Origin: UBA4055 sp964648295
Lineage (GTDB): Bacteria; UBA4055
Direction: 5' to 3'
Assembly (NCBI GenBank): GCA_964648295.1
Contig: CAZYNH010000002.1
Span: forward strand, 124,001 to 188,000
DNA length: 64,000 bases
The notes under the pieces were generated by a model, which saw only the letters and a program-made list of their open reading frames with translations, was not told where the DNA came from and did not search any database. Shown in pieces: positions 23,974 to 32,859 of the stretch; the stretch's first letter is position 1; each line of letters begins with the position of its first letter. The position numbers were made by a program, and so were the translations under genes.

Positions 23974-25314
23974 ATGTTTAACAGAGAGATTTTGAAGAAT
24001 TTGAACGCATGGAAAAACAGATCCGGCAGAATGCCTCTGATATTACGCGGCGCAAGGCAGGTTGGAAAAACAACCGTTATTAATATGTTCTCAAAAGAAT
24101 TCGATGTCTTTGTCGAACTAAATCTCGATCTTTATTCGGATATTCAGGTATTTAAGGAAGAGTATGGTGTTGACGAGATCATTCAGGCAATTCAGGTGTA
24201 TAAAAACATTTCGTTCGGAAAGGGATCTGTGCTGATATTTATTGACGAGATACAAAATTCACCGCAGGCGGTTAAGATGCTGAGGTATTTTTATGAAAAG
24301 CATCCTGATATTTTTGTTATCGGTGCAGGTTCTCTCCTTGAGATCGCTCTGGAGAAGGAAGATATCAGTTTTCCTGTAGGTCGTGTTGAGTTTTTATATC
24401 TCTATCCTTTCAGTTTTTCGGAATTTCTCGAAGCGTCGGAAGAAAAGATACTGCTTGAAATACTCTTAAGCGGAAAGATCCCTGATTATGCTCACGACAG
24501 ATTATTAAAACTTTTTCATACTTATACGCTGATCGGCGGTATGCCTGCGATAATAAAGAATTATCTTGAAAATAAAGAGGTCACAGGTCTAAAGACCATT
24601 TATGAATCGCTTTTGATCTCTTTTGTAAACGATTCTGAAAAATATGCCAGAAATCAAACTATGAGAAGTGTGATCGGTCACTGCCTGAACACCATACCTC
24701 AGGAAACAGGCAAAAGGATCAAATTCCAGAATTTCGGCAATTCGGACTACAAGTCAAGGGAGGTCGGAGAAGCAATGAGGCTATTGGAAAAAGCGATGCT
24801 GATATTTCTTGTTTATCCGGTCACGAATGCGACAGTGCCTTCCATAACAGATTATAAAAGATCTCCAAAACTTCAATTCTTCGATACGGGAATGATAAAT
24901 TATTTTACGAAAATTCAGCCTGAATATTTTAAATTTGACGACCTGTGCGACATTTACAGAGGGCTGATAGCAGAACATGTAATCAGGCAGGAAATCACGG
25001 CATCCGATCTTACGACCAACGATCCTGTTCCGATGTGGACAAGAGAATCCAAATCGAGTAATGCCGAAGTTGATATTATAATTCAGGTAAAAGGACAGAT
25101 AATACCCATCGAAGTTAAATCAGGAGCTACAGGCAGTCTTAAATCACTGCATCTTTTTATGGACGAGTCTAAAACTGATCTTGCAGTTAGGCTTTGTCAA
25201 AATATGATGAATGTTGAAAAAATAACAACTCCGGCAGGAAAAAATATCAGGCTGCTTAATATTCCGTATTATCTTGCGGGTCAGGTCGGAAAGATCATAT
25301 CAAAACATTTGTAA
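23974..25314 (+). CDS. AAA ATPase with DUF4143 nuclease-like C-terminus (1)
   Basis: A 446-residue protein. The AAA_14 part has Walker A GARQVGKTT (residues 26-34), Walker B LIFIDEIQ, sensor IGAGSLLE. The C-terminal DUF4143 part has KLQFFDTGMINYF, IYRGLIAEHVIRQE, then AEVDIIIQVKGQIIPIEVKSG, whose D-x-E-x-K pattern resembles a PD-(D/E)xK nuclease core. Function of this family is not established. It has its own promoter and is bracketed by direct repeats, suggesting a cassette. It is less like the other three ATPases of the window than 25462 and 31050 are to each other. Confidence 0.85.
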   Translation: MFNREILKNLNAWKNRSGRMPLILRGARQVGKTTVINMFSKEFDVFVELNLDLYSDIQVFKEEYGVDEIIQAIQVYKNISFGKGSVLIFIDEIQNSPQAVKMLRYFYEKHPDIFVIGAGSLLEIALEKEDISFPVGRVEFLYLYPFSFSEFLEASEEKILLEILLSGKIPDYAHDRLLKLFHTYTLIGGMPAIIKNYLENKEVTGLKTIYESLLISFVNDSEKYARNQTMRSVIGHCLNTIPQETGKRIKFQNFGNSDYKSREVGEAMRLLEKAMLIFLVYPVTNATVPSITDYKRSPKLQFFDTGMINYFTKIQPEYFKFDDLCDIYRGLIAEHVIRQEITASDLTTNDPVPMWTRESKSSNAEVDIIIQVKGQIIPIEVKSGATGSLKSLHLFMDESKTDLAVRLCQNMMNVEKITTPAGKNIRLLNIPYYLAGQVGKIISKHL

Positions 25315-25320
25315 GGTTGT

Positions 25321-25397
25321 AAAAAATCTCCATTCCGTTGGACAAAATTAGCTAAAAAACTCCAAAGTATTGGAGAAAATTAGCTAAAAAACTCCAT
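25321..25397. repeat. Direct repeat copy 2 plus partial copy 3
   Basis: Copy 2 (25321-25366) repeats the 23838 element. After it, at 25370-25397, a third partial copy gives TTGGAGAAAATTAGC followed by TAAAAAACTCCAT, 32 bp after the matching point in copy 2. They sit upstream of the second ATPase promoter, as copy 1 does for the first. Confidence 0.8.
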
Positions 25398-25404
25398 TAT
25401 GTGC

Positions 25405-25433
25405 TTGACTGACAATTCGATATTTTATATATT
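25405..25433 (+). promoter_or_regulatory. Promoter of the second DUF4143 ATPase
   Basis: TTGACT (25405-25410), 17-base spacer, TATATT (25428-25433), 28 bases before the ATG at 25462, which has GGGGGAG just upstream. Confidence 0.65.
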
Positions 25434-25461
25434 TAGGTAAAATCTCGGATCAGGGGGAGTT

Positions 25462-26592
25462 ATGGATATTTCTTACATACCAAGGCAGATAGGTCAGGAA
25501 CTGAAAGAAAGGAACGGAAAAGCCAAGATAATCCTGGGACCGAGGCAGACAGGAAAGACGACACTTCTTCATCATATCTTTGACGGTGATAAAAGCGTTT
25601 TATGGTACAGTGGTGATGAGCCCGGCGATGTGGCTGAGTTCGAAGGTGTAAGTTCTACGAAGCTGAAAGCGATGTTCGGCGACAGTCCGACCGTTATTAT
25701 TGACGAGGCTCAAAAGATACCTGATATCGGCAACAAGCTGAAGCTGATCACGGATAATATTAAAAGTGTCAATATTATTGCCACTGGATCGTCCTCGTTC
25801 GAACTGACAAATAAAATTACTGAAACACTGACAGGCAGGAAAAGGGAGTTTCATCTTTTTCCATTGTCGTTCGCGGAATTGTCGGATCATTTAAGTGCAA
25901 GGGAGGAAAAAAGACTTCTTCCTCACAGGCTGGTTTACGGTTACTACCCCGAGGTTGTCACATCTCCCGGAAAAGAAAAGGATGTGCTCGGCGAGATCAT
26001 AAACAGCTATCTGTTCAAAGATATTATGATGTGGAACAGGATCCAGAAATCCGATAAACTTCTCAAACTTCTTCAGGCTCTCGCTTTTCAGGCAGGAAGG
26101 GAAGTGTCATATAATGAGCTCGGCAGGATCACGGAGCTTAAGAATGATACTGTTGAAAGCTATATTACTATACTTGAACGGGCGTTTATCATTTTCAGAC
26201 TTCCCGCTTTCAGCCGCAATCTCAGAAAGGAGCTCAAAAGATCAAGAAAAATATATTTTTATGATAACGGAGTAAGGAACGCTCTTATTTCGAATTTCAA
26301 AAGCATCGAGCTCAGGGACGATGTCGGGCAGTTATGGGAAAATTATCTCGTTTCGGAAAGAATGAAGCAGAATAGCTACAAATTAAGATATTGTAATAAA
26401 TATTTCTGGAGAACGACCGATCAGCAGGAGATAGACTATATTGAGGAATCGGATGGAAACCTCTTAGCCTGCGAATTTAAATGGGGAGATATCAAAAAAG
26501 TAAAGATCCCGAAAATTTTTGAAGAAACTTATCCGGACAGCAGCTCAGTTATTATCAACAGAGATAATTTCGGTGATTTTATTGGAAGTTGA
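25462..26592 (+). CDS. AAA ATPase with DUF4143 nuclease-like C-terminus (2)
   Basis: A 376-residue protein. Walker A GPRQTGKTT (26-34), Walker B TVIIDEAQKIP, sensor IATGSSSFEL and arginine-bearing LTGRKREF. A helix-turn-helix-like segment follows (VSYNELGRITELKNDTVES), then DUF4143 with IYFYDNGVRNALI, GQLWENYLVSERMK and QQEIDYIEESDG...CEFKW. It is closest to the copy at 31050, sharing FSRNLRKE, YFYDNG, GQLWENY and the QQEIDxIEE motif. Family members are often found in islands and may be membrane- or toxin-associated ATPases; no role is proven. Confidence 0.85.
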   Translation: MDISYIPRQIGQELKERNGKAKIILGPRQTGKTTLLHHIFDGDKSVLWYSGDEPGDVAEFEGVSSTKLKAMFGDSPTVIIDEAQKIPDIGNKLKLITDNIKSVNIIATGSSSFELTNKITETLTGRKREFHLFPLSFAELSDHLSAREEKRLLPHRLVYGYYPEVVTSPGKEKDVLGEIINSYLFKDIMMWNRIQKSDKLLKLLQALAFQAGREVSYNELGRITELKNDTVESYITILERAFIIFRLPAFSRNLRKELKRSRKIYFYDNGVRNALISNFKSIELRDDVGQLWENYLVSERMKQNSYKLRYCNKYFWRTTDQQEIDYIEESDGNLLACEFKWGDIKKVKIPKIFEETYPDSSSVIINRDNFGDFIGS

Positions 26593-26680
26593 ATAAATTC
26601 TCAAAGTTTTTTACAGAACAAATTGACTCAGGCATAGTATAAGTGCGCGAAAAATACGAACTTAATCTTTGGGAGCAGCT

Positions 26681-27670
26681 ATGAATTCGGACATCAGGGA
26701 AATAACGGAAAAGGTTGAAAGAGAAAGCAGATTCCTTGATATTCTTTCTATGGAGATAGGAAAGGTGATCGTGGGCCAGAAATATATGGTTGACAGGCTG
26801 CTGACGAGCCTTTTTACGGGCGGGCACGTGCTGTTGGAGGGTGTGCCGGGTCTTGCGAAGACTGAAACGGTGAAGACGCTGGCGAAGGCTGTGGCGGTAA
26901 AGTATCAGAGGATACAGTTCACGCCCGATCTTCTTCCTGCCGACCTGATAGGAACCATGATCTATAATCAGAATACGAACAAATTCGAGACGAAAAAAGG
27001 TCCGATATTCGCGAACATAATCCTCGCGGACGAGATCAACAGGTCGCCGGCGAAGGTGCAGTCGGCTCTACTGGAAGCGATGCAGGAAAAGCATGTGACG
27101 ATAGGCGAGAACACTTTCTATCTCGAAGAGCCGTTTTTAGTGCTCGCGACACAGAACCCGATCGAGCAGGAGGGTACTTATCCGCTGCCCGAAGCACAGG
27201 TCGACAGGTTCATGCTCAAATTAAAGATCACTTACCCGACTCCTACCGAGGAGCTTGAGATAATGAGGAGGGTCACGGCTCAGGACAAGGCGGAAGTTAA
27301 ACCCGTTATTACTCCGGACGAAATAAAGAAGATAAGGCAGATAGTCAGAGAAATTTATATTGACGAGAAAGTCGAGAAATATATAATTGATATTGTTAAC
27401 GCAACAAGAACGCCGGAGAAATACGGGCTTAAAGACATCGCTTCTCTCATCGGCTACGCCGCGTCGCCGAGGGCTTCGATATACCTGGTTCTGGCCGCAA
27501 AAGCCCAGGCCTTTATGAAACGCAGGGGCTTTGTCACGCCGGAAGATGTGAGGGCTATAGGTATGGATGTTCTCCGCCACAGGATAGGCGTGACCTACGA
27601 GGCCGAGGCAGAAGAAACTACATCGGAAGACATAGTTAAAAAAATATTCGATACGGTAGAAATACCATAG
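26681..27670 (+). CDS. MoxR-family AAA+ ATPase
   Basis: A 329-residue ATPase. Walker A GVPGLAKTE, Walker B ILADEINRSPAKVQSALLEAMQE, sensor LATQNPIEQEGTYPLPEAQVDRF, and the C-terminal lid (YAASPRASIYL). MoxR proteins act as chaperone-like ATPases for von Willebrand-factor (vWA) partners, which follow here as DUF58 and BatA. GGGAG before ATG 26681 favours this start over TTG 26669. It begins a four-gene operon with overlaps or gaps of only a few bases. Codon use is more GC-rich than in the island upstream, marking a return to core genome. Confidence 0.93.
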   Translation: MNSDIREITEKVERESRFLDILSMEIGKVIVGQKYMVDRLLTSLFTGGHVLLEGVPGLAKTETVKTLAKAVAVKYQRIQFTPDLLPADLIGTMIYNQNTNKFETKKGPIFANIILADEINRSPAKVQSALLEAMQEKHVTIGENTFYLEEPFLVLATQNPIEQEGTYPLPEAQVDRFMLKLKITYPTPTEELEIMRRVTAQDKAEVKPVITPDEIKKIRQIVREIYIDEKVEKYIIDIVNATRTPEKYGLKDIASLIGYAASPRASIYLVLAAKAQAFMKRRGFVTPEDVRAIGMDVLRHRIGVTYEAEAEETTSEDIVKKIFDTVEIP

Positions 27671-27674
27671 AATT

Positions 27675-28562
27675 ATGGAAGAAAGAGAAAAGCAGAAGGA
27701 AATACTCAAAAAAGTCAGGTTCATCGACCTTAAAACAAGAAAGGCTGTGAACGAACTGTTCGGCGGGGAATATCATTCAGTATTCAAAGGCCGCGGAATG
27801 AATTTTTCTCAGGTGAGGGAGTATTCATACGGCGACGATATAAGGACTATAGACTGGAATGTGACCGCAAGGATGAAAAAACCTTTCGTGAAGATATTCG
27901 AAGAGGAGCGCGAGCTTGTGCTCATGCTTGTAGTGGATATTTCCGCGAGCGGAAGTTTCGGCTCCGGCGAGAATTTCAAACGCGAGATAGCGGCGGAAAT
28001 AGCCGCGCTTCTGGCTTTTTCGGCCGTCAAGAACAACGACAAGGTCGGGCTGATCCTGTTCTCCGATATGATCGAAAAGTTCATACCGCCAAAAAAAGGC
28101 AGAAGCCATGTTTTCAGGATCATCAGGGAACTTTTGTTCTGCAAAGCAGCCTCGGCGGGAACTTCCATCGAGACCGCTCTGGAATATCTTAACAGCGTTC
28201 AGAAAAAGAAAGCTATTTCGTTCCTTATATCGGATTTTATGGACGACGGCTATGAAAAAGGCCTGCAGATAGTTTCGAAAAAGCACGATCTTATAGCTAT
28301 AGACCTTTACGATAAAAGAGAGCGCGAACTGCCTGAGAAAGGTTTGTACGAATTCTTCGATAACGAAACGGGAAAAACAATGCTTGTTGACCTTAGCAGC
28401 AGGTCGAACAGGGAGATAATTAAAACCGGAATTGAAAAGAAAACTGCGCTTAAATCAAGGCTGTTCAGAAAGAACAGGATAGAAAGCATAACCATGGAGA
28501 TTAACAAACCCTACATTCATCCGCTCGTGGCATTTTTCAAAAAGAGGAAAACTAAAAAGTGA
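27675..28562 (+). CDS. DUF58 vWA-like protein of the MoxR operon
   Basis: A 295-residue protein with the DUF58 signature GRGMNFSQVREYSYGDDIR then IDWNVTARMKKPFVK, followed by a vWA fold whose metal site DISAS is intact (Asp88, Ser90, Ser92). It starts 4 bases after moxR and overlaps the next start by GTGA. It is the usual adaptor between MoxR and Bat proteins. No signal peptide; predicted cytoplasmic or peripheral. Confidence 0.92.
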   Translation: MEEREKQKEILKKVRFIDLKTRKAVNELFGGEYHSVFKGRGMNFSQVREYSYGDDIRTIDWNVTARMKKPFVKIFEEERELVLMLVVDISASGSFGSGENFKREIAAEIAALLAFSAVKNNDKVGLILFSDMIEKFIPPKKGRSHVFRIIRELLFCKAASAGTSIETALEYLNSVQKKKAISFLISDFMDDGYEKGLQIVSKKHDLIAIDLYDKRERELPEKGLYEFFDNETGKTMLVDLSSRSNREIIKTGIEKKTALKSRLFRKNRIESITMEINKPYIHPLVAFFKKRKTKK

Positions 28563-29530
28563 GATACGGTTCTTTAATTATACTGATCCTGTCTTTCATT
28601 CTTTCGGCAGAGATAAGAATTTTCACGAATAAAACCGAGATTTATACCGGCGAGAGGCTGAGAATTACTGTCGAGATAAAGTATCCCGAAGGAGCGAATG
28701 TTGATCTGAGCAGGATCCAGAATACTCAGTCGGAGGATTTCGAGCTGGTCGGGTCCTCTGTCAGGTCGCAGGCGAAAGAAGCCGGGCTGATAAAAGAGGT
28801 TTTCCAGAACGATTACGCGGTTTTCGCGAAGGAAGGCGAACATTATTTCGGTCCTCTCGAATATTCATTCGTGAAGGGAGACGACTTATTCAGCTTTAAG
28901 AGCGATTCGTTAAGGATCAATGTCAAACTGATCATGAAGGAAGCCAAGGTAACTGTTATCGACTCGCTGGGCAATCAGAGAACGGTCTCTTTAGATTCAT
29001 TAGGCATGGTGCTGCCGATCAAAGATATAGCGGTGTATAAGATGTCGGTGCGTGAAAAGTGGTATCTGAGTATTTTTATCGCGCTTGTATTACTGCTCAT
29101 CCTGACTATATGGTTCATGGCTAAGAGAAAGCGGAAGAAGAACGGTACCGGTGAGGTTGTTGTCGAGAAAAAGATCCCGGCTCACATCATAGCTTTTCAG
29201 ATGCTCGATCTGCTCAAAGAGAAGAATTATCTGACGAGAGGTGAGTTCAAGGAGTTCGCCGCCGAACTGTCATTAATATTCAGGAATTTTTTAGAGGACA
29301 GGTTCGATTTCCCGGGCGCGGAACTTCCGACAGAAGATCTAAAGACCGAGATAAGATCGAGAGTGACTGATGCCGAGACTATCGAGAATTCCGATAAACT
29401 TCTGGAAGTGACGGATTTTGTCAAATATGCCAAGTTCATTCCGCTGGAAGGAGAGCTTAAGTCGTTCCTCGAGTTCGCTTACAAGGCTGTGGATAAACTG
29501 AAAGAAGAAACGAACGGTAAGAAAAAATGA
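28559..29530 (+). CDS. BatD-like membrane protein (DUF4381/BatD type)
   Basis: A 323-residue protein starting at GTG in a GTGA overlap. Signal peptide (residues 1-17), a periplasmic Ig-like domain beginning IFTNKTEIYTGERLRITVEI, one membrane span near residues 168-188 followed by KRKRKK, and a cytoplasmic helical domain (LTRGEFKEFAAELSLIFRNFLEDRF). This is the layout of BatD-type partners in MoxR operons, which are linked to aerotolerance and envelope stress in Bacteroides. It overlaps the BatA gene by four bases. Confidence 0.8.
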   Translation: MRYGSLIILILSFILSAEIRIFTNKTEIYTGERLRITVEIKYPEGANVDLSRIQNTQSEDFELVGSSVRSQAKEAGLIKEVFQNDYAVFAKEGEHYFGPLEYSFVKGDDLFSFKSDSLRINVKLIMKEAKVTVIDSLGNQRTVSLDSLGMVLPIKDIAVYKMSVREKWYLSIFIALVLLLILTIWFMAKRKRKKNGTGEVVVEKKIPAHIIAFQMLDLLKEKNYLTRGEFKEFAAELSLIFRNFLEDRFDFPGAELPTEDLKTEIRSRVTDAETIENSDKLLEVTDFVKYAKFIPLEGELKSFLEFAYKAVDKLKEETNGKKK

Positions 29531-30510
29531 TATTCAAATTCGCCGACCCTCATTATCTTTATTTGCTATTCGTGCCTGTAATTGCTTTACTGTACCATTT
29601 CATAAAGCAGAAACGGGCCTATATTAGATTTTCAGGCTCGGAGACTTTCTCGGGTGTGAAGAAAACCCTCAGGGTCAGGCTGATAGAGACCCCGTTCGTT
29701 CTTAAATTCATCGCAGCTGTGCTTATAATTATGGCCCTGGCCCGCCCGCAGTCAACATCCGAATCTTCGGAGACGAATACGGAAGGGATAGACATTATTA
29801 TAGCGCTGGACATCTCGACATCCATGCTGGCTCAGGATTTTCAGCCTAACAGGTTCGAGGCTTCACTGGACGTTGCGCGCGAGTTCATCAACGGCAGAAA
29901 GAACGACAGGATCGGAATGGTGCTGTTCGCCGGGGAAGCTTACACGCAGTGCCCGCTGACAACAGATTACGGCATATTGAACGATCTTACCCGCAACATC
30001 AAGATGGGCGTGATCGAGGACGGTACGGCGATCGGCTCGGGGATCATCACCTCGATCAACAGGCTCAAGAACAGCGACGCGAAGAGCAAGGTCATTATCC
30101 TTCTTACGGACGGCGAGAACAACAGGGGCGAGGTGAGCCCTGAAACTGCGGCTGAAGTGGCTTCTGCTATGGAGATGAAAATATATACTATCGGCATCGG
30201 AAAGTCCAGAGCGCCGTACCCGTTCCAGACGCCGTTCGGTCAGACCGTGCTCCGCGAGGTCGAGTTCAAGATAGACGAGGAGATGATGACCAAAGTAGCC
30301 TCGACTACAGGCGGAAAATTTTACAGAGCTACAGATAAAGATAAACTCGCCAGCATCTACAAAGAGATAGACGAGCTCGAAAAAACGAAGATAGAGATCA
30401 AATCATATAAGCGCTTCCACGAAAAATATCACCTTTTCCTGCTTCCCGCCATACTTTTATTTTTGCTTGCATTACTTTTTGAAAACACTATATTTCTCAA
30501 AAACCCCTAG
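29527..30510 (+). CDS. batA: BatA-like vWA membrane protein
   Basis: A 327-residue protein: an N-terminal membrane anchor (FADPHYLYLLFVPVIALL), a second span at about residues 57-71, a vWA domain with intact MIDAS (DISTS, Asp95-Ser97-Ser99; LTDGENN) and a C-terminal span (LLPAILLFLLALLF). It matches BatA/BatB of Bacteroides aerotolerance operons. Only one such gene is present, not the BatA-BatB pair often seen. It starts in a 4-base overlap with the BatD-like gene. Confidence 0.88.
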   Translation: MIFKFADPHYLYLLFVPVIALLYHFIKQKRAYIRFSGSETFSGVKKTLRVRLIETPFVLKFIAAVLIIMALARPQSTSESSETNTEGIDIIIALDISTSMLAQDFQPNRFEASLDVAREFINGRKNDRIGMVLFAGEAYTQCPLTTDYGILNDLTRNIKMGVIEDGTAIGSGIITSINRLKNSDAKSKVIILLTDGENNRGEVSPETAAEVASAMEMKIYTIGIGKSRAPYPFQTPFGQTVLREVEFKIDEEMMTKVASTTGGKFYRATDKDKLASIYKEIDELEKTKIEIKSYKRFHEKYHLFLLPAILLFLLALLFENTIFLKNP

Positions 30511-30518
30511 GTGGACGC

Positions 30519-30740
30519 ATGGGAAGAAAAATACTCACTTTTATCGGCTATGTTCTGATGGCTTCGGCTTTTTATAACGGAATAATGGCTTATGTTAATA
30601 AAAACCTGACTGGCCAGATACCAGATATCAATGTCGGGATGGGCAAATTCCCCATGTGGCATCTTCTCGGAGTTCACGCGGTACTTTTTCTAGTCGGGCT
30701 TAGCGTTGTAATAATAGCAAGGCGGAAGAAGGAGAGGTAG
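30519..30740 (+). CDS. Small two-span membrane protein
   Basis: A 73-residue protein with two hydrophobic segments (about residues 5-24 and 48-66) and a basic C-terminus RRKKER. It lies 8 bp after the BatA-like gene and may end the operon. No family recognised. Confidence 0.65.
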   Translation: MGRKILTFIGYVLMASAFYNGIMAYVNKNLTGQIPDINVGMGKFPMWHLLGVHAVLFLVGLSVVIIARRKKER

Positions 30741-30743
30741 AAA

Positions 30744-30890
30744 ATGAGAATAAAACATAAAAAAGTTAAATTTGTGTCTGAAAGCGAGATGAAATCTATA
30801 CTTAAAGATAAATCCCTTATCAAAGCTTTAGTCAAAGGAATTAAAGATTCAAGATCAGGAAAGTATAAGATCGTTGAAGAAGAAAGTTAA
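30744..30890 (+). CDS. Orphan antitoxin-like small protein
   Basis: A 48-residue basic protein (ATG 30744, 3 bases after the previous stop; ribosome-binding site GGAGAGG in that gene's end). Its second half, LIKALVKGIKDSRSGKYKIV, resembles the C-terminal segment of small RelB/Phd-type antitoxins (helix, then D-x-x-x-G-x-Y/V). The gene after it looks like a cut toxin. AT-rich relative to the Bat genes. The assignment is by pattern only. Confidence 0.45.
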   Translation: MRIKHKKVKFVSESEMKSILKDKSLIKALVKGIKDSRSGKYKIVEEES

Positions 30891-30911
30891 AACATTCGGC
30901 AGCAATGAAAT

Positions 30912-30989
30912 ATGGCCGTAAAAGAGCTTAAATACCCACCTGAGAAGAAAAAGGACGACTTCGTCGGTAAGTTCGTGATAATTAAGTAA
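30912..30989 (+). pseudogene. Chimeric fragment: possible toxin start fused to a surface-protein C-terminus
   Basis: A 25-codon frame from ATG 30912. The first part, MAVKELKYPPEKKKD, could be the N-terminus of a small toxin. The last ten residues, DFVGKFVIIK, are identical to the end of the 1,074-residue secreted protein at 9004. The DNA at the joint (AAAAAGGACGACTT) resembles the surface-gene sequence AAAAAGAGCGACTT, so a short-homology recombination is likely. Confidence 0.6.
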
Positions 30990-30995
30990 TTTCGG

Positions 30996-31024
30996 TTGAC
31001 AGGATGACAAAATTTGCATAAATT
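30996..31024 (+). promoter_or_regulatory. Promoter of the third DUF4143 ATPase
   Basis: TTGACA (30996-31001), 17-base spacer, TAAATT (31019-31024), shortly before the ATG codons at 31050 and 31065. Confidence 0.5.
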
Positions 31025-31049
31025 ATGTCAAGAGAAAGACTGAAATTAT

Positions 31050-32201
31050 ATGAAGGCGTATTTTATGGAAAAGATAGAAAGAGACATTAAAGGACTTCTT
31101 CTGTCAAAATTGAAACCGGGAAAGGTAATTGTTCTTTTGGGTGCGAGAAGAGTCGGGAAAACATTCCTTTTAAAGCAGCTGACCGATGAGATAAAAGAGG
31201 AACATATATTCCTTAATGGCGAAAATATTAATGTTCATCTCGAACTTGAACACAGGTCGGTCGAGAATTACAGACAGTTTCTCAACAATAAAAAATTACT
31301 GATAATAGATGAGGCTCAGAAGATCCCGGAGATAGGAAACCTCCTTAAGCTTATGATTGATGAGATCGAAGGTCTTAAGGTAATAGTAACCGGTTCTTCC
31401 GCTTTTGATATTGACAATATGACAGGAGAACCGCTGACCGGCAGGAAATACACTTACCGTCTTTTCCCGTTCTCGGAGAATGAATACTCAAAATATGAAA
31501 GTCATATTGACAGGAGGGAGAAAGCATCACGGAGGCTGATCTACGGAAATTATCCGGAACTCATAAACCTTCCCGATGACTCGGATAAAAGAGAATATCT
31601 GAACGAGATCGTTAGTTCGTATCTGCTCAAAGACATTTTGTCTTTCGAAAATATTAAGAACTCGTCCAGGATAATAAATATTTTACGGTTGATAGCTTTT
31701 CAGATCGGAAAAGAAGTGTCCTATCACGAGATTGGTAATCAGTTGTCTATGAGCAAGAATACGGTCGAAAAATATATGGAACTGCTGGCGAAAGTGTTTA
31801 TCATCTTCAAAGTGGAGGGGTTTTCCAGAAATCTGAGAAAGGAGATATCGAAAAGCCCGAGATGGTATTTCTACGACAACGGCATAAGGAATTCGCTAAT
31901 CGCCAATTTCAACAGTCTGAAATTAAGAAATGATACGGGACAACTATGGGAAAATTACGCGATCTCCGAAAGGATCAAATATCAGAATCAGAACAGGATG
32001 ACGGTAAATAATTACTTCTGGAGAACATACGACCAGCAGGAAATAGACTGGATAGAGGAAAGGGACGGAACTCTCAATGCTTATGAATTCAAGATCAATA
32101 AATCAAAAATAAAAGTACCTGCGGCATGGCAGAAAGCATATGAGGGATCAAAGTTCGAGGTCATCACTCAGGATAATTTTCATGAATGGATAACGAAGTG
32201 A
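31050..32201 (+). CDS. AAA ATPase with DUF4143 nuclease-like C-terminus (3)
   Basis: A 383-residue protein (378 if ATG 31065 is used; neither start has a strong ribosome-binding site). Walker A GARRVGKTF, Walker B LLIIDEAQKIPEIGN, sensor IVTGSSAFDI, LTGRKYTYRLF, a helix-turn-helix-like VSYHEIGNQLSMSKNTVEKY, then DUF4143 with WYFYDNGIRNSLI, GQLWENYAISERIK and QQEIDWIEERDG. It is a close paralogue of 25462, including the spacing of all motifs. Located just after a recombination scar, so it may have arrived with a cassette. Confidence 0.85.
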   Translation: MKAYFMEKIERDIKGLLLSKLKPGKVIVLLGARRVGKTFLLKQLTDEIKEEHIFLNGENINVHLELEHRSVENYRQFLNNKKLLIIDEAQKIPEIGNLLKLMIDEIEGLKVIVTGSSAFDIDNMTGEPLTGRKYTYRLFPFSENEYSKYESHIDRREKASRRLIYGNYPELINLPDDSDKREYLNEIVSSYLLKDILSFENIKNSSRIINILRLIAFQIGKEVSYHEIGNQLSMSKNTVEKYMELLAKVFIIFKVEGFSRNLRKEISKSPRWYFYDNGIRNSLIANFNSLKLRNDTGQLWENYAISERIKYQNQNRMTVNNYFWRTYDQQEIDWIEERDGTLNAYEFKINKSKIKVPAAWQKAYEGSKFEVITQDNFHEWITK

Positions 32202-32294
32202 GAAAATGGACTATGCTTGAAAAATGAGTTACGATGTCCGCAACACGCAAGAAGTACACATAAGAATTCAAAACCGAATCGGTTGAGTATATAC

Positions 32295-32711
32295 CTACTC
32301 CCCGATCACTTTGACCAGCACTCTTTTTTTTCGCCTGCCGTCGAATTCGCCATAGAAGATCTGCTCCCATGGTCCAAAATCAAGTTGTCCGTTAGTAACT
32401 GCGCATACGACCTCGCGTCCCATTACCTGCCTTTTTAAATGTGCGTCGGCGTTATCTTCATAGCCGTTGTGCCTGTACTGCGAATGCGGTTTTTCGGGCG
32501 CGAGTTTTTCGAGCCAGACCTCATAGTCGTGATGCAGCCCTGATTCGTCGTCGTTGATGAAAACAGATGCCGTAATGTGCATGGCGTTGACCAGAACGAG
32601 ACCCTCTTTAATTCCGCTTTCGCCTATCGCCTGCTGAACTTCGTGCGTTATATTGAGGAATTGCCTTCTCTGCGTCGTATTGAACCACAATTCCTTTCTG
32701 TATGACTTCAT
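32295..32711 (-). CDS. YjbQ/UPF0047 family protein
   Basis: A 138-residue protein with the family core: GLVLVNAMHITASVFINDDE, GYEDNADAHLKRQVMG and LDFGPWEQIFYGEFDG. The His in AMHITAS and the Asn-Asp-His in DNADAH form the conserved active-site pocket. Members have been given thiamine-phosphate-synthase-like activity by complementation, but the true role is unclear. It is encoded alone, convergent with the ATPase gene at 31050 and divergent from valS. A weak dyad, AACCG-AAT-CGGTT, at 32272-32284 lies after its stop. Confidence 0.9.
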   Translation of the reverse strand: MKSYRKELWFNTTQRRQFLNITHEVQQAIGESGIKEGLVLVNAMHITASVFINDDESGLHHDYEVWLEKLAPEKPHSQYRHNGYEDNADAHLKRQVMGREVVCAVTNGQLDFGPWEQIFYGEFDGRRKKRVLVKVIGE

Positions 32712-32772
32712 ATCCGCTCCGTTTTTTTAGATAAGGTAACAATCTCAAAGCCGAAATTCAAATCTTATATTC

Positions 32773-32802
32773 TTGACTAAATGACATGATATTTATTATA
32801 TT
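32773..32802 (+). promoter_or_regulatory. Probable valS promoter
   Basis: TTGACT (32773-32778), 18-base spacer, TATATT (32797-32802), about 58 bases before the ATG at 32860. Confidence 0.5.
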
Positions 32803-32859
32803 CAATACTCTTCATGTAAAAGATAAAAATAGAAGTTAATTAACCATGGAAACGATGAG

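Noticed and set aside
23838..25397. Insertion sequence around the first DUF4143 ATPase
   Set aside because: There are no terminal inverted repeats or transposase gene; only direct repeats are seen.
32272..32284. Terminator for the YjbQ gene
   Set aside because: The dyad has only five base pairs and a weak T run, too weak to call as a terminator on its own.
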